NCBI RefSeq assembly: GCF_000383415.1
Contig: NZ_KB911265.1
Location: 1-64,000 of the forward strand
Direction of reading: 5' to 3'
DNA length: 64,000 nucleotides
Source of the DNA: Hyphomicrobium zavarzinii ATCC 27496
GTDB lineage: Bacteria > Pseudomonadota > Alphaproteobacteria > Rhizobiales > Hyphomicrobiaceae
Both the position numbers and the translations under genes were made by a program. Below the pieces are notes generated by a model, which was not told the origin of the DNA, made no database searches, and saw only the letters and a list, made by a program, of their open reading frames with translations. Below, one piece after another: positions 37,905-45,888 of the stretch (its first letter is position 1; every line of letters begins with the position of its first letter).

Positions 37905-38561
37905 CTACTTGCGCTCCGTGAAGGATGGGCCTTCGAAGGTGCGAACGGGACGGCCGCGCTCCAGGGCATCGTGCTGGGCCCAGCGGTCGCGCTCGGCGTC
38001 CGCCTTCGCAGCGTTGGCACCCTCCGCCAGAAGCCCCGCGAGACGCGCGAGTGCGAGCTTCTTGTTCATGGCCTGAGAGCGCTCCTCGCGCGCCGTTGCG
38101 ACAAGCCCGGTGGGGCGGTGCGTGGCCCGCACCGCGCTTTCGGTCTTGTTGACGTGCTGGCCGCCGGGGCCAGACGCGCGCATGGCCTCGAACACCACAT
38201 CCGCGGGGCGAAGCGCCGTTGCTCCTGCGTCCGGCGGCGCGAGAAGCTCCACACCAACGAACCAGTTCTTGCGCTTGTGCCCTGGACGGACCAGCGACGG
38301 GCAGATCCAAAGCACGCTGCCGCGCGAACGATGGGCGAAGGCGCGGGCGCCCTCCCCTTGGAGCGAGAGCAGCGCGGAGAGGGCCGTGCCGCGCTCGCGG
38401 CCTTCGACGACGTCGAGCAGCACGCAGGCGAGCCCCTGCTTGCTGGCCTCCCTCTCCAGCACATCCGCCAGCCTGGCGACGGCGAGCTGGCATTCGGCGG
38501 GGCCGCGTCCCGACGTGATCTGAAGCCAGATGCGCTCGTGCTCCTTGCTGTCAGTCCTCAT
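37905..38561 (-). CDS. prfH: Peptide chain release factor homolog PrfH
   Basis: 218 residues, a shortened class I release factor. The catalytic GGQ is present (Gly133, Gly134, Gln135 in ASGPGGQHVNKTESAV), but the full codon-reading domain is not. PrfH releases stalled peptide from ribosomes whose 16S rRNA has been cut in the decoding centre, after which the partner RtcB ligase reseals the rRNA (established for PrfH-RtcB pairs). ATG 38561 lies inside the rtcB stop region with an 11-bp overlap and has GGAGGG upstream, so the two are co-translated. Confidence 0.92.
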   Translation of the reverse strand: MRTDSKEHERIWLQITSGRGPAECQLAVARLADVLEREASKQGLACVLLDVVEGRERGTALSALLSLQGEGARAFAHRSRGSVLWICPSLVRPGHKRKNWFVGVELLAPPDAGATALRPADVVFEAMRASGPGGQHVNKTESAVRATHRPTGLVATAREERSQAMNKKLALARLAGLLAEGANAAKADAERDRWAQHDALERGRPVRTFEGPSFTERK

Positions 38562-39723
38562 CGCGCGCCCTCCGCACCTTGTAGGTGAGCACCGGCCGGT
38601 AGACGGCAACGGTGGTGACGAGACCGGCCGCCTCCAGATCGGCGATCACCTGGGCGATGTCCTTGTAGGCTTGGGGTGCCTCGTCATAGAGCAGCTCGCG
38701 ATCCTCGCAGATCACGCGGCCGCCGAGCTCCGTGCGTGCAAGGTCCTCCACGCGGTATTTGTGCGAAAGACGCGACTTGGCGTAGCCACGCTGCCAGCGC
38801 CGCCCGGCCCCGTGAGCGAGAGACCAGGCTGCCTTCTCGCCTTCGCCCGCGAGCGCCCGCACGAGATAGCTCGGCGTGCCGCGCGATCCCGGGATCATGA
38901 GTGCGCCCTGCTGCAGCGCCTCACGCGTGGACGCCGCGCCCTTGCGATGGAACCACGCCGGAGCACCCGCGAAGTCCTCGCGCGTCACCATGTTGTGGGC
39001 GACGTCCGAGATGCATCGCAGACCTGCACCGATCTCGCCCGCGAACCGGTGCGCGATCAGCGCGCGGTTGGCGCGGGCGAAGCGCATGGCGTGGTCATGC
39101 CGCGCGAGATAGTGCGCAGCCGCCTCGCTGTCCTCCTCGAGCGGGTTGGCGCCGTGACGCTCCAGCAGCTCGCGGAAGACGTCCTGGCCGAGGCCGCGGC
39201 TGCCCGAGTGGATCAGCAAGGCCGCGTCGGCCTTGTCGAGTCCGAGCGCCGCGAATGCCTCCGCATCACGGACCTCCTCCACCACCTGCAGCTCGGCAAA
39301 GTGGTTGCCGCCGCCGATGGTGCCGAGACCTGCATCCGCGAGGGATGGCGCGATGCCAAACTTGTCTCGCCAGGGGGTAAGATCGCCATCCCAGGGCGTT
39401 TCGAGCCCCGTGATCTTGCGCTCCAGACGGTCGAGCCTGAGCTTGCGGGCCGGAAGGTCCAGCGCCCAGAAGCTCATGCCGCAGCCGATGTCGTTGCCTG
39501 CGAGGGCCGGATAGAACACGCCACGCGAGACGAACGCGGCGCCGACGGCGATGCCCTTTCCGGGATGCAGATCCGGAAAGCCAGCCGCCAGCACCATGCC
39601 CGGAAGGCGTGCCGTGGTGTTCAGTTGCTCGAGGGCCGCGCCCTCGATCCAGGATTTGTCGGTGGTGAAAAGCCGGACGTCGCTCGGCGCGCTAGGCGTC
39701 GCGTCCGTGAGTGAATTGCCCAT
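38551..39723 (-). CDS. rtcB: RtcB-family RNA ligase (RtcB2-type, prfH-linked)
   Basis: A 390-residue GTP-dependent RNA ligase joining 2',3'-cyclic phosphate or 3'-phosphate ends to 5'-OH. Metal and guanylate residues are seen: Cys81 in NDIGCGM, Asn140-His141 in GGGNHF, His172 in IHSGSRGLG, His243 in VAHN, and the GMP-accepting His304 in AHGAGR. Coupling with prfH indicates the ribosome-repair branch rather than tRNA repair. The ATG has no clear SD and is overlapped by an upstream small ORF with a strong SD. Confidence 0.92.
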   Translation of the reverse strand: MGNSLTDATPSAPSDVRLFTTDKSWIEGAALEQLNTTARLPGMVLAAGFPDLHPGKGIAVGAAFVSRGVFYPALAGNDIGCGMSFWALDLPARKLRLDRLERKITGLETPWDGDLTPWRDKFGIAPSLADAGLGTIGGGNHFAELQVVEEVRDAEAFAALGLDKADAALLIHSGSRGLGQDVFRELLERHGANPLEEDSEAAAHYLARHDHAMRFARANRALIAHRFAGEIGAGLRCISDVAHNMVTREDFAGAPAWFHRKGAASTREALQQGALMIPGSRGTPSYLVRALAGEGEKAAWSLAHGAGRRWQRGYAKSRLSHKYRVEDLARTELGGRVICEDRELLYDEAPQAYKDIAQVIADLEAAGLVTTVAVYRPVLTYKVRRARDED

Positions 39724-39814
39724 GGCAGTTGCTCAGGAGATAGAAGGTATCCATGCCCGCGATGAGGCCACCGCGGACGGCTGCTGTCAGCGTCTCGTTG
39801 GTGGCTCGGCGCAT
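39692..39814 (-). CDS. Candidate 40-residue leader peptide overlapping the rtcB start
   Basis: An ORF of 40 codons starting ATG 39814, with AAGGAG seven bases upstream, the best SD in this operon. It begins MRRATNETLTAAVRGG and ends FTHGRDA. It terminates 32 bp inside rtcB in another frame, so ribosomes finishing it would deliver to the SD-poor rtcB start. I recognise no family. It could be a coupling leader, a sensor of translational state, or a fortuitous ORF. The strong SD is seen; the role is inference. Confidence 0.5.
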   Translation of the reverse strand: MRRATNETLTAAVRGGLIAGMDTFYLLSNCHGQFTHGRDA

Positions 39815-39829
39815 GGAGGTCTCCTTTCG

Positions 39830-39866
39830 GCAATTCGTATGGGCGGCGCTGATAGCTGCGAATTGC
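39830..39866. promoter_or_regulatory. Inverted repeat in the rtcB-prfH leader
   Basis: GCAATTCG at 39830-39837 and CGAATTGC at 39859-39866 form a perfect 8-bp inverted repeat with a 21-bp spacer, 16 bp upstream of the small ORF start. It may be an operator or an mRNA stem. No sigma-54 promoter of correct spacing was seen here. Confidence 0.45.
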
Positions 39867-39956
39867 GCCGAAAACAAGCCGTTTCTCGCTCAAAGAGGCG
39901 TGAACGGCTGTTTCCCGCGGCACATCCACGGGACATGCTCTTGCAATTTTCGCCAT

Positions 39957-39979
39957 CATGTAACATAACTAGTTACATG
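39957..39979 (+). promoter_or_regulatory. Probable Rrf2 operator over its own start codon
   Basis: CATGTAAC at 39957-39964 and GTTACATG at 39972-39979 are a perfect 8-bp inverted repeat with a 7-bp spacer. The right arm ends in the ATG of the Rrf2 gene. Rrf2-family dimers bind such palindromes, so autorepression that also blocks initiation is likely. No SD precedes this ATG, which suggests leaderless or weak translation. Confidence 0.65.
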
Positions 39980-40435
39980 AAACAGGACAGCAAACTCTCG
40001 GGCGTTCTCCACGTCCTCCTGCACATGCTCTTCACGAAGGGGCCTGCCACATCCGAGCAACTCGCGAAGATGATGGAGACCAATCCCGTGGTCGTCCGCC
40101 GCGTAATGGCGGGGCTGCGCGAGCAGGGCTTCGTCGCCTCGGCAAAGGGCCACGGCGGTGGCTGGACCGTGGTGTGCGATCCGGCGGCCGTGACGCTCGC
40201 CGACATCTACAAGGCGGTCGGCGAGCCGCCTCTCGTCGCGCTCGGCCACCGCAGCGACAATCCCCAATGCCTTGTCGAGCAGGCGGTGAACCACGCGCTC
40301 GACACCACGTTCCGCGAGGTGGAGGCGCTGTTCCAGGCCAAGCTTGCCTCGGTGACGCTGGCCGATCTTTCCAAGGACTTCAACCGCCGCCTCCGCAAAC
40401 ACGGCCGGACTCACAAGGAGCATGCTCATGGATAA
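39977..40435 (+). CDS. Rrf2-family transcriptional regulator
   Basis: 152 residues with an N-terminal winged helix (ATSEQLAKMMETNPVVVRRVMAGLREQGFV) and wing GGGW. Only two cysteines (Cys67 and Cys98), so the three-Cys iron-sulfur ligand set of IscR/NsrR is absent; a thiol-redox or other signal is more likely. The next gene, a disulfide-type flavoprotein, overlaps by 8 bp and is the probable target. The open frame upstream of the ATG runs through rtcB antisense and is not used. Confidence 0.88.
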   Translation: MKQDSKLSGVLHVLLHMLFTKGPATSEQLAKMMETNPVVVRRVMAGLREQGFVASAKGHGGGWTVVCDPAAVTLADIYKAVGEPPLVALGHRSDNPQCLVEQAVNHALDTTFREVEALFQAKLASVTLADLSKDFNRRLRKHGRTHKEHAHG

Positions 40436-41348
40436 GAACCGCTGCGACGCGATCATCGTCGGCGGCAGCTTCGCGGGGCTTTCCGCCGCGATGCAGCTTG
40501 CGCGCGCGAACCGGGCTGTGTGCGTGATCGACACCGGCACGCCGCGCAACCGCTTCGCCGCTGCCTCGCACGGCTTCTTCGGGCAGGACGGAATGGCACC
40601 CGCCGAGATGCTGGCGACAGCGCGGGCCAAGGTCTCTGCCTATCCGAGCGTGCGCTTCGTCGACGGCGCAGCGGTGACTGCCGCAGCCGAAGAGACCGGC
40701 TTCGCGGTGACGCTGGCCGACGGGCGGCGGCTGCATTCGCGCAGGCTCGTGCTCGCGTTCGGGCTCGCCGACACGTTGCCGGACATACCGGGTGTCCAGG
40801 ACCGCTGGGGTAAGACGGTGATCCATTGCCCCTACTGTCATGGCTTCGAATTCCTGGGCCAGCCGCTCGGCGTGCTGAGCGTGATGCCGCTTTCGACGCA
40901 TCAGGCCCAACTCATTCCCGAATGGGGGCCGACGACGTTCTTTCTCAATGGCGGGGCGATGCCGGACAGCGAGACGCTCGCGAGCCTCGCTCAACGACGC
41001 GTCACCATCGAGCCTGCGCCCGTCACTGCGCTCGAAGGCGAGACGCCACGTCTCGACGGCGTCCGGCTCGCGGATGGGCGGCTGGTGCCGGTTTCCGCGC
41101 TCTACGTGGCGCCTCGCACCAGCTTCCAGAGCGACATCGCGCATCGACTGGGATGCGCCATCGAGGACGGTCCGCTCGGCCCTATCCTCACCACCGATGC
41201 CACCAAACGCACGAGCGTTCCCGGCGTCTTTGCGGCCGGCGACATCACGCGCGCCATGCACAATGCGACGCTGGCCTCGGCGGACGGCGTGATGGCCGGC
41301 GCCAGCGTACATCAGTCGCTCGTGTTCCCGACGGCCACCGCAGCCTGA
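40428..41348 (+). CDS. NAD(P)/FAD-dependent thioredoxin-reductase-like oxidoreductase
   Basis: 306 residues. FAD fingerprint DAIIVGGSFAGLSAA, a redox-active CPYC pair (Cys134, Cys137 in IHCPYCHGFE), and the second FAD motif GVFAAGDITRAMHNA. The layout matches low-Mr thioredoxin reductase, but the active site is CPYC rather than CATC, as in several bacterial paralogs that oxidise or reduce unknown thiols. The NADPH GxGxxG is poorly conserved, so the electron donor is uncertain. ATG 40428 is seven bases from AAGGAG, better than ATG 40422. Confidence 0.9.
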   Translation: MDKNRCDAIIVGGSFAGLSAAMQLARANRAVCVIDTGTPRNRFAAASHGFFGQDGMAPAEMLATARAKVSAYPSVRFVDGAAVTAAAEETGFAVTLADGRRLHSRRLVLAFGLADTLPDIPGVQDRWGKTVIHCPYCHGFEFLGQPLGVLSVMPLSTHQAQLIPEWGPTTFFLNGGAMPDSETLASLAQRRVTIEPAPVTALEGETPRLDGVRLADGRLVPVSALYVAPRTSFQSDIAHRLGCAIEDGPLGPILTTDATKRTSVPGVFAAGDITRAMHNATLASADGVMAGASVHQSLVFPTATAA

Positions 41349-41458
41349 GCGGCTGCTTCAAGTTGTGCATCAACCCTGTTCTCGGGAGCTTGCCGCCTTC
41401 AGCCCGCCACCCGAATCGGCGGAAAGTCTCCGTCACTAGATTGGGACAGGAGCCGGCG

Positions 41459-42409
41459 ATGACCGAGCGCGCGACGGGGCGGCAGAGAGAGCGGGACGAG
41501 GATGTTCCCGCGCGCGAGAGCGCACCCTCCGGCAAGGCCAAGAAAAAGCCGAAAGCTGCGGGCTTCGACAAGAAGACCATCGCCCTCGTCTATGATTTCG
41601 ACGGCACGCTCTCTCCGCGCCCGATGCAGGAATATTCGTTCCTGCCGCAGCTCGGCGTCGATCCGGCCGAGTTCTGGGCAGAGTGCGGACGTGTGGCGCG
41701 CGAACAGGGCGCCGATCCGCTCATCACCTACATGCACCTGATGTACAAAAAGGCGAAGGAGAAGGGCATCCGCATCGATCGCTCCGACCTCGTCAAGCAG
41801 GGGCGCGACGTGGAGCTCTTTCCCGGGGTGGAGGCATGGTTCGATGCCATCGCCGAGTACATCAAGATCCGCGCGGAGAGCCACGGCGTGAAGCTGCGCC
41901 ACTATCTCGTCTCCTCCGGCCTCACCGAGATCGTCGAGGGCACGAAGATCCGCAAGCACTTCCACAACGTGTTCGCGTCCGAATACTGGTTCGACGCCTA
42001 TGAGCTGCCGTATCCGAAGCGCGTGATCACGGACACCGGCAAGACGCAGTATCTCTTCCGCATCAACAAGGGCATCGAGGACCTGGGCGAGAGCATCAAT
42101 TCGCACATGCCCGAGGACCAGCGGCCGATCCCGTTCCGCAACATGATCTATTTCGGCGACGGCGACACGGACGTTCCCTCCATGGCGCTCATGAGGAAGA
42201 GCGGCGGACACGCGATCGCGGTGCATCCGGATGGCAAGGCGCCCGAGAAGTGCGTGGAGCTGTTCCGGGCGGGCCGCGTGGACTTCTATGCCGCCGCCGA
42301 CTACCGCCGCGGGTCCGATCTCTTCAAGCGCACGTGCCTGCTCCTCGACCGCATCCTCGCCGACATCCGCGTGCAGGAGGAGGTTTGGGAAGTGGGTCAT
42401 AACGCATAA
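41459..42409 (+). CDS. HAD-superfamily hydrolase
   Basis: 316 residues. After a Lys/Glu-rich N-terminal 35 residues, motif I is VYDFDGTLS (nucleophile Asp46, acid Asp48); motif II lies in HYLVSSGL; motif IV is YFGDGDTDVPSM. A PSPase-like HAD with a helical cap; probably a phosphomonoesterase, substrate unknown. ATG 41459 has AGGAG upstream. The ORF is open far upstream through the preceding gene in another frame, which is an artefact. Confidence 0.88.
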   Translation: MTERATGRQRERDEDVPARESAPSGKAKKKPKAAGFDKKTIALVYDFDGTLSPRPMQEYSFLPQLGVDPAEFWAECGRVAREQGADPLITYMHLMYKKAKEKGIRIDRSDLVKQGRDVELFPGVEAWFDAIAEYIKIRAESHGVKLRHYLVSSGLTEIVEGTKIRKHFHNVFASEYWFDAYELPYPKRVITDTGKTQYLFRINKGIEDLGESINSHMPEDQRPIPFRNMIYFGDGDTDVPSMALMRKSGGHAIAVHPDGKAPEKCVELFRAGRVDFYAAADYRRGSDLFKRTCLLLDRILADIRVQEEVWEVGHNA

Positions 42410-42460
42410 ACAGCGTGAGATCCGCGCTGAATACATAGGTGCTCTGCGAGATACCACTCC

Positions 42461-42570
42461 GTCACCCCGACGTAGGTCGGGGTCCAGATGCGCCAGACGG
42501 AGCATTCAACCGAGGATTTCTGAACTTTGATGTGTCTGGACTCCGGCCTTCGCCGGAGTGACGTTTTTTG
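42461..42570. repeat. Intergenic palindromic repeats (third locus)
   Basis: CCCCGAC at 42465-42471 pairs with GTCGGGG at 42476-42482. A second element has CTCCGGC at 42541-42547 pairing with GCCGGAG at 42552-42558, followed by TGACGTTTTTT, so it could terminate the HAD gene. Same family as at 20.4 and 26.5 kb. Confidence 0.8.
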
Positions 42571-42658
42571 TTGCGCGCTCGTATTGCACGATACCGGCCG
42601 CTCGAAAGGCGAGCCGGCATCATATGCTAGGTCGCGCAGACCCCAAGAACCGCGCCGA

Positions 42659-43552
42659 TCAAAACAGCTTGTTGAGGCTGCGTTGAATTTGGCGGAAGCC
42701 TTTGGACACGGAGCGCGCGAGCGAGGGTTGCTTCTTGTATCGGCGGGACGTGCGGCGGCGCTCGGGCGGCGAGGCTTTGTAATGCGTCGTTGCGGCGGCC
42801 GTTCCTGCAGCGGCCAGTGCTGCCGCCTCGCCTGTGCCGAGCGTGTCGCTCCCAGGCTCGGGCTCAACCGCCGCGGTCTCGACGGAGGAGGCTGCGTCGG
42901 ACGGCTGCCTCTCCTCCACCGAATAGCGACGATCCTCGCTCCGGAACTTCGGAATGGAGGCTTCGGTCTCGACCGGCGCGCGCGTCACATCGCGCTGCTC
43001 GTCAGCACGGCGTTGCTCGATGCTCGCGGTTTCCGTTCTGCGCTCGCGGCCGCGTCTTTTTTCCTCCGCTCCGGCCGACGCACCGTCCGAGCATGATGTG
43101 GTGTTGTGCGTTTCGAGAAGAACGAGGAGCACGCTGTCCGGGCGGTCGACAGGGAGGCGCGCGTTCACCAGGGTCGTGAACTCGGCCATCGCCTTGCGCG
43201 TCGGCACGCTCCAGACGCCGTTGACAGGCCCCTGATAGCATCCGGCGCGCTTCAACTCGGTCTGCACGGCGCGCGTCACCGATACGGCATCATCGAAGCG
43301 CATGGCGGACGCGCTGCCCGGCGACGACGGGCGCATGGCGGGCTCGGGAGCAGGCGGTGTCAGCGCGACGGGTGTAAAAACGGGGCCGTTCACGACGACC
43401 GCATCGGCGGGGACATCATCGGCTCCGCGCATCACGCCATAGAGCACCGCGAGCATGGCCAGCGCCACGCCTCCGGCTGCCACCAATGCGGGCACGCTCA
43501 ACGCGGCTTTTGCCGCAACGTGCTGCCGAAGAGCCTCGAAATCAAAACGCAT
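42659..43552 (-). CDS. Membrane-anchored peptidoglycan-binding-domain protein
   Basis: 297 residues. One membrane segment (about 20-42) follows a short cytoplasmic start. A peptidoglycan-binding-like domain at about 85-130 has AVQTELKRAGCYQGPVNGVW and TRKAMAEF. A long disordered, charged stretch with ERR and EEK blocks follows, then a basic C-terminus. Typical of small Hyphomicrobiales envelope proteins; enzymatic activity not seen. The 232-bp upstream gap has no recognised feature. Confidence 0.75.
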   Translation of the reverse strand: MRFDFEALRQHVAAKAALSVPALVAAGGVALAMLAVLYGVMRGADDVPADAVVVNGPVFTPVALTPPAPEPAMRPSSPGSASAMRFDDAVSVTRAVQTELKRAGCYQGPVNGVWSVPTRKAMAEFTTLVNARLPVDRPDSVLLVLLETHNTTSCSDGASAGAEEKRRGRERRTETASIEQRRADEQRDVTRAPVETEASIPKFRSEDRRYSVEERQPSDAASSVETAAVEPEPGSDTLGTGEAAALAAAGTAAATTHYKASPPERRRTSRRYKKQPSLARSVSKGFRQIQRSLNKLF

Positions 43553-43784
43553 CACCACCCCACCACGCGATCAGCCTGCCGCTCAGGCATCGCCTATGCT
43601 CTCACTCCATCCCCGTTCGTCCCGCACGGCGAAGAGGATAGCACACGTGGAGGACAACGCGGGACTGCGCGTATCGTTTCTCCTCCGCGCAGTTGCAGGC
43701 GTGTGGCGCTTGTTTCGCGCATTCGTGGGCTTGTGCTCAGAAGGGCGCAAGCTCGCGAGCCGAGATGACGCGCGCAGCGTGGGG

Positions 43785-44153
43785 TTATTTGTCTGGACGC
43801 AGGAAGCGCGAAGCGACCCAGCCCTGCCGGCCCTTGTAGTCAACGCGGCACCATTCGAGCTTGGCGTTGGCGCGCTCGTCGGCCGTCATCGTCATCCAGC
43901 GGTCGAGGCTCGGCTCGGGCTTCAGGCATCCGAGCCCTTTCAATCCGCGCGTCTTCGGCGGGATATCGGCCAGGATCCGGCTGTCGCCGTGCGGCACGTC
44001 GCGCATGTGCAGCGTGTCGTTGTCGGCAACGCCCGTCACCGCCCAGTACTGAGGCGGATCATCGGCGGATGCCGGCAGCGGGTGGCAGAGCGCGATCAGA
44101 AGAGCGGACGCGGTGAGAATGCCGGCTCCGCGGCGGATGTTTGGAGTGTCCAT
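43785..44153 (-). CDS. Exported SH3-domain protein
   Basis: 122 residues. A signal peptide to about Ala30 (LTASALLIALC...PASA) and a bacterial SH3 domain: YWAVTGVADNDTLHMRDVP, then WCRVDYKGRQGWVASRFL. The pattern is that of periplasmic proteins that may bind wall peptides. Two cysteines (76 and 102) could form a disulfide. GGGGGA precedes ATG 44153; the longer open frame upstream is not protein-like. Confidence 0.82.
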   Translation of the reverse strand: MDTPNIRRGAGILTASALLIALCHPLPASADDPPQYWAVTGVADNDTLHMRDVPHGDSRILADIPPKTRGLKGLGCLKPEPSLDRWMTMTADERANAKLEWCRVDYKGRQGWVASRFLRPDK

Positions 44154-44366
44154 TGTTCCCCCAATGGTTCCTTTGTTCCGCACGCGGGCAGATGGGCCGA
44201 AAAATTGGACCTCGCTGTGGCGGCGGACGGCGCGGGAAGGCCCCTCGCCTCTTGCGGCGGCATGGGGGACATCCCTATCTCCGGATAAGCACTTGGAGAC
44301 GCTCTGGTTCCACGTGAGCGCGCCTGGTGCGGTTCGGGATGTCGCGCTTCTTCTCGGGAGACCCCC

Positions 44367-44573
44367 ATGGCCTTTGAAGACGTCAAAGCGGAGATCGGGC
44401 TTCTGCTCACACAGATGCAAAACGAGCCGGAGGACAGCCACGAGCTTTACCTTCAGCTCAAGGAGCGGCTCAACGAGCTCAAGGCCTACGGTCTGCCGAT
44501 CCCGGAAGACCTGAAGGATCTCGCGGCCTCGCTGGAATCGGATTTCGAGGAGGACCGCGGCAGCGCCGCCTGA
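44367..44573 (+). CDS. Small conserved hypothetical protein
   Basis: 68 residues, acidic and helical (MAFEDVKAEIGLLLTQMQNE, then ELYLQLKERLNELKAYGL). GGGAGA lies before the ATG. No family recognised; the leucine spacing suggests a short coiled coil. Codon use is like the neighbours, supporting a real gene. Confidence 0.72.
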   Translation: MAFEDVKAEIGLLLTQMQNEPEDSHELYLQLKERLNELKAYGLPIPEDLKDLAASLESDFEEDRGSAA

Positions 44574-44719
44574 GACGCCGCGCCGTCTTTCGCAGGGCCC
44601 GCCAAGCGGCCAATCTGGTGATCCTCGACTTCGCGCCGTGTGCGCTGGAGCCCCAAGGGCTTCAGCTCTGCGAAGGCGTGCCCGCCAATTGACCCCGCCC
44701 ACCGAACGGACAGCCAGGA

Positions 44720-45016
44720 ATGACCGACGATATCGATCGTGAGGATGTATTGCGGGGCGGAGAGGTGCTTCGCTTGGCGACGCTGGCCGTCGGCAGCATC
44801 CAGATCATTGGCTTTCTGCTGTTCGCGCACTTGAAGCTGCAATCGCTCGATCCGCTCGGCTCGTCAGCTGACGAGAGCATGGGCATCGCAATCGCGCTTC
44901 CGCTGCTCCTCTTCACGATTCCGGGCCTGCTGCTGGCCTGGCTCGGCCGTGCACCGAGGATCGCCCATGCCCTCGTATGGCTGGCGCTTCCCGTGGCAGG
45001 CGTGCTGTGGGCTTGA
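44720..45016 (+). CDS. Small membrane protein
   Basis: 98 residues with three hydrophobic stretches: about 18-37 (LRLATLAVGSIQIIGFLLF), 53-74 (MGIAIALPLLLFTIPGLLLA) and 80-97. Function unknown. AGGA abuts the ATG. The plus-strand pqqA mini-genes follow after an AT-rich 215-bp gap. Confidence 0.7.
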   Translation: MTDDIDREDVLRGGEVLRLATLAVGSIQIIGFLLFAHLKLQSLDPLGSSADESMGIAIALPLLLFTIPGLLLAWLGRAPRIAHALVWLALPVAGVLWA

Positions 45017-45141
45017 AGGCTCCGCTTTTCTGATCAACATTCAGTCAGTTGATATCACTTCTATTTTTTGCCTATTTCCGCGATAAGAATATCTTTTCTA
45101 TCCGATAAAATTACCTGATGTACAGATCACGAACTTGCGAT

Positions 45142-45170
45142 TTGTCGTTATCAGGGGGTGCGACTATATA
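45142..45170 (+). promoter_or_regulatory. Candidate promoter of pqqA copy 1
   Basis: TTGTCG at 45142-45147, 17-bp spacer, TATATA at 45165-45170, 61 bp before the ATG. CTATATATGCCC here resembles CTATTTAATACCC upstream of copy 2. Confidence 0.4.
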
Positions 45171-45231
45171 TGCCCTAGATCTAGACGGGCTGGCGGCCCG
45201 CTGGTCATTGGATCCCTAAGGAGGAATTGCC

Positions 45232-45321
45232 ATGAAGACCTGGATGAAGCCCTCGGTTCGCGAGCAGGAAGTCGGCCTCGAGGTTACCTCGTATCTGCCG
45301 GCTGAGATCGACATCATCTAA
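45232..45321 (+). CDS. pqqA: Coenzyme PQQ precursor peptide PqqA, copy 1
   Basis: A 29-residue ribosomal peptide that supplies the Glu and Tyr which PqqE and partners link to make pyrroloquinoline quinone. It begins MKTWMKPSVREQ and contains VGLEVTSY, with the crosslinked pair at Glu17 and Tyr21, followed by LPAEIDII. AAGGAGG lies before the ATG. No pqqB, C, D or E gene is adjacent, so this is a free-standing precursor gene. PQQ serves periplasmic methanol and alcohol dehydrogenases, consistent with a methylotroph. Its protein is identical to copy 2. Confidence 0.93.
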   Translation: MKTWMKPSVREQEVGLEVTSYLPAEIDII

Positions 45322-45346
45322 GTCGATCGGCTTTTTGTCGAATTAG

Positions 45347-45380
45347 ACGGCGGTCGCCAAAGCGGCCGCCGTTTTTATTT
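45347..45380 (+). terminator. Terminator of pqqA copy 1
   Basis: An 11-bp stem beginning ACGGCGG and ending CCGCCGT (one U-G pair), loop CAAA, at 45347-45372, followed by a T-rich tract. It isolates copy 1 as its own transcription unit. Confidence 0.88.
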
Positions 45381-45805
45381 TGTGTCATTACTTTGTGTCA
45401 TTGCGTTCATACGCTGACGGGTTTTTTAATCGGATCTTCATATCCGCCCGCTCCGGTTTTCGGCGGACCTCCCGCTTCTGTTTTTCGGGCTGCTTTGCGC
45501 GGAAATTAGATCGCGCCTTCTCTTCTCGCATGAGGGGCATCACACGGGCACCGCTTCCCTTCACATGTGCGTGTTCCCGCGCGTGGCGGCTGCCGACAAC
45601 CCCGCGATTTTAGGCGCTTCGCACGCCCTCTTTCCTCTGCCGCGCTCCCCACCTATCGCGGACTTCACTCGCTCCCAGACAGCCTTTTTCCGCGTTTTTC
45701 TCGCCTGCTGCGGAGGTTTCACGCGTGTTTCGTGACACGCATTCGAGGCCGAAACTGGTACACAGTAGCATCAGCCTGCCTGATAGAACGCGAATGAAAA
45801 TACGA
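45381..45805. other. Spacer between the two pqqA genes; no gene seen
   Basis: About 425 bp, AT-richer than its surroundings with several T-runs. Short ORFs here are Arg/Phe-rich and lack SD-supported, coding-like codon use. No repeat of the mosaic family and no tRNA-like fold was seen. The pqqA duplication does not extend into it. Confidence 0.5.
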
Positions 45806-45835
45806 TTGGAAATCAGGCGGTCACCTGCCTATTTA
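45806..45835 (+). promoter_or_regulatory. Candidate promoter of pqqA copy 2
   Basis: TTGGAA at 45806-45811, 18-bp spacer, TATTTA at 45830-45835, 53 bp before the ATG. Shares a CTATwTA...CCC stretch with copy 1. Confidence 0.35.
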
Positions 45836-45888
45836 ATACCCGTGCGCAGACGCATCTCGTCTCGCATGTTTTTAAGGAGGAACTACCC

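Noticed and set aside
39940-39960. Sigma-54-like TGGC...TTGC on the minus strand upstream of the rtcB leader
   Set aside because: GG and GC are separated by 8 bases, not 10, and no RtcR activator gene is adjacent. rtcBA-type sigma-54 control is therefore not supported.
39551-39976. Long N-terminal extension of the Rrf2 regulator
   Set aside because: The 142 extra codons run antisense to rtcB and its leader and lack any domain; the Rrf2 fold starts at Met 39977.
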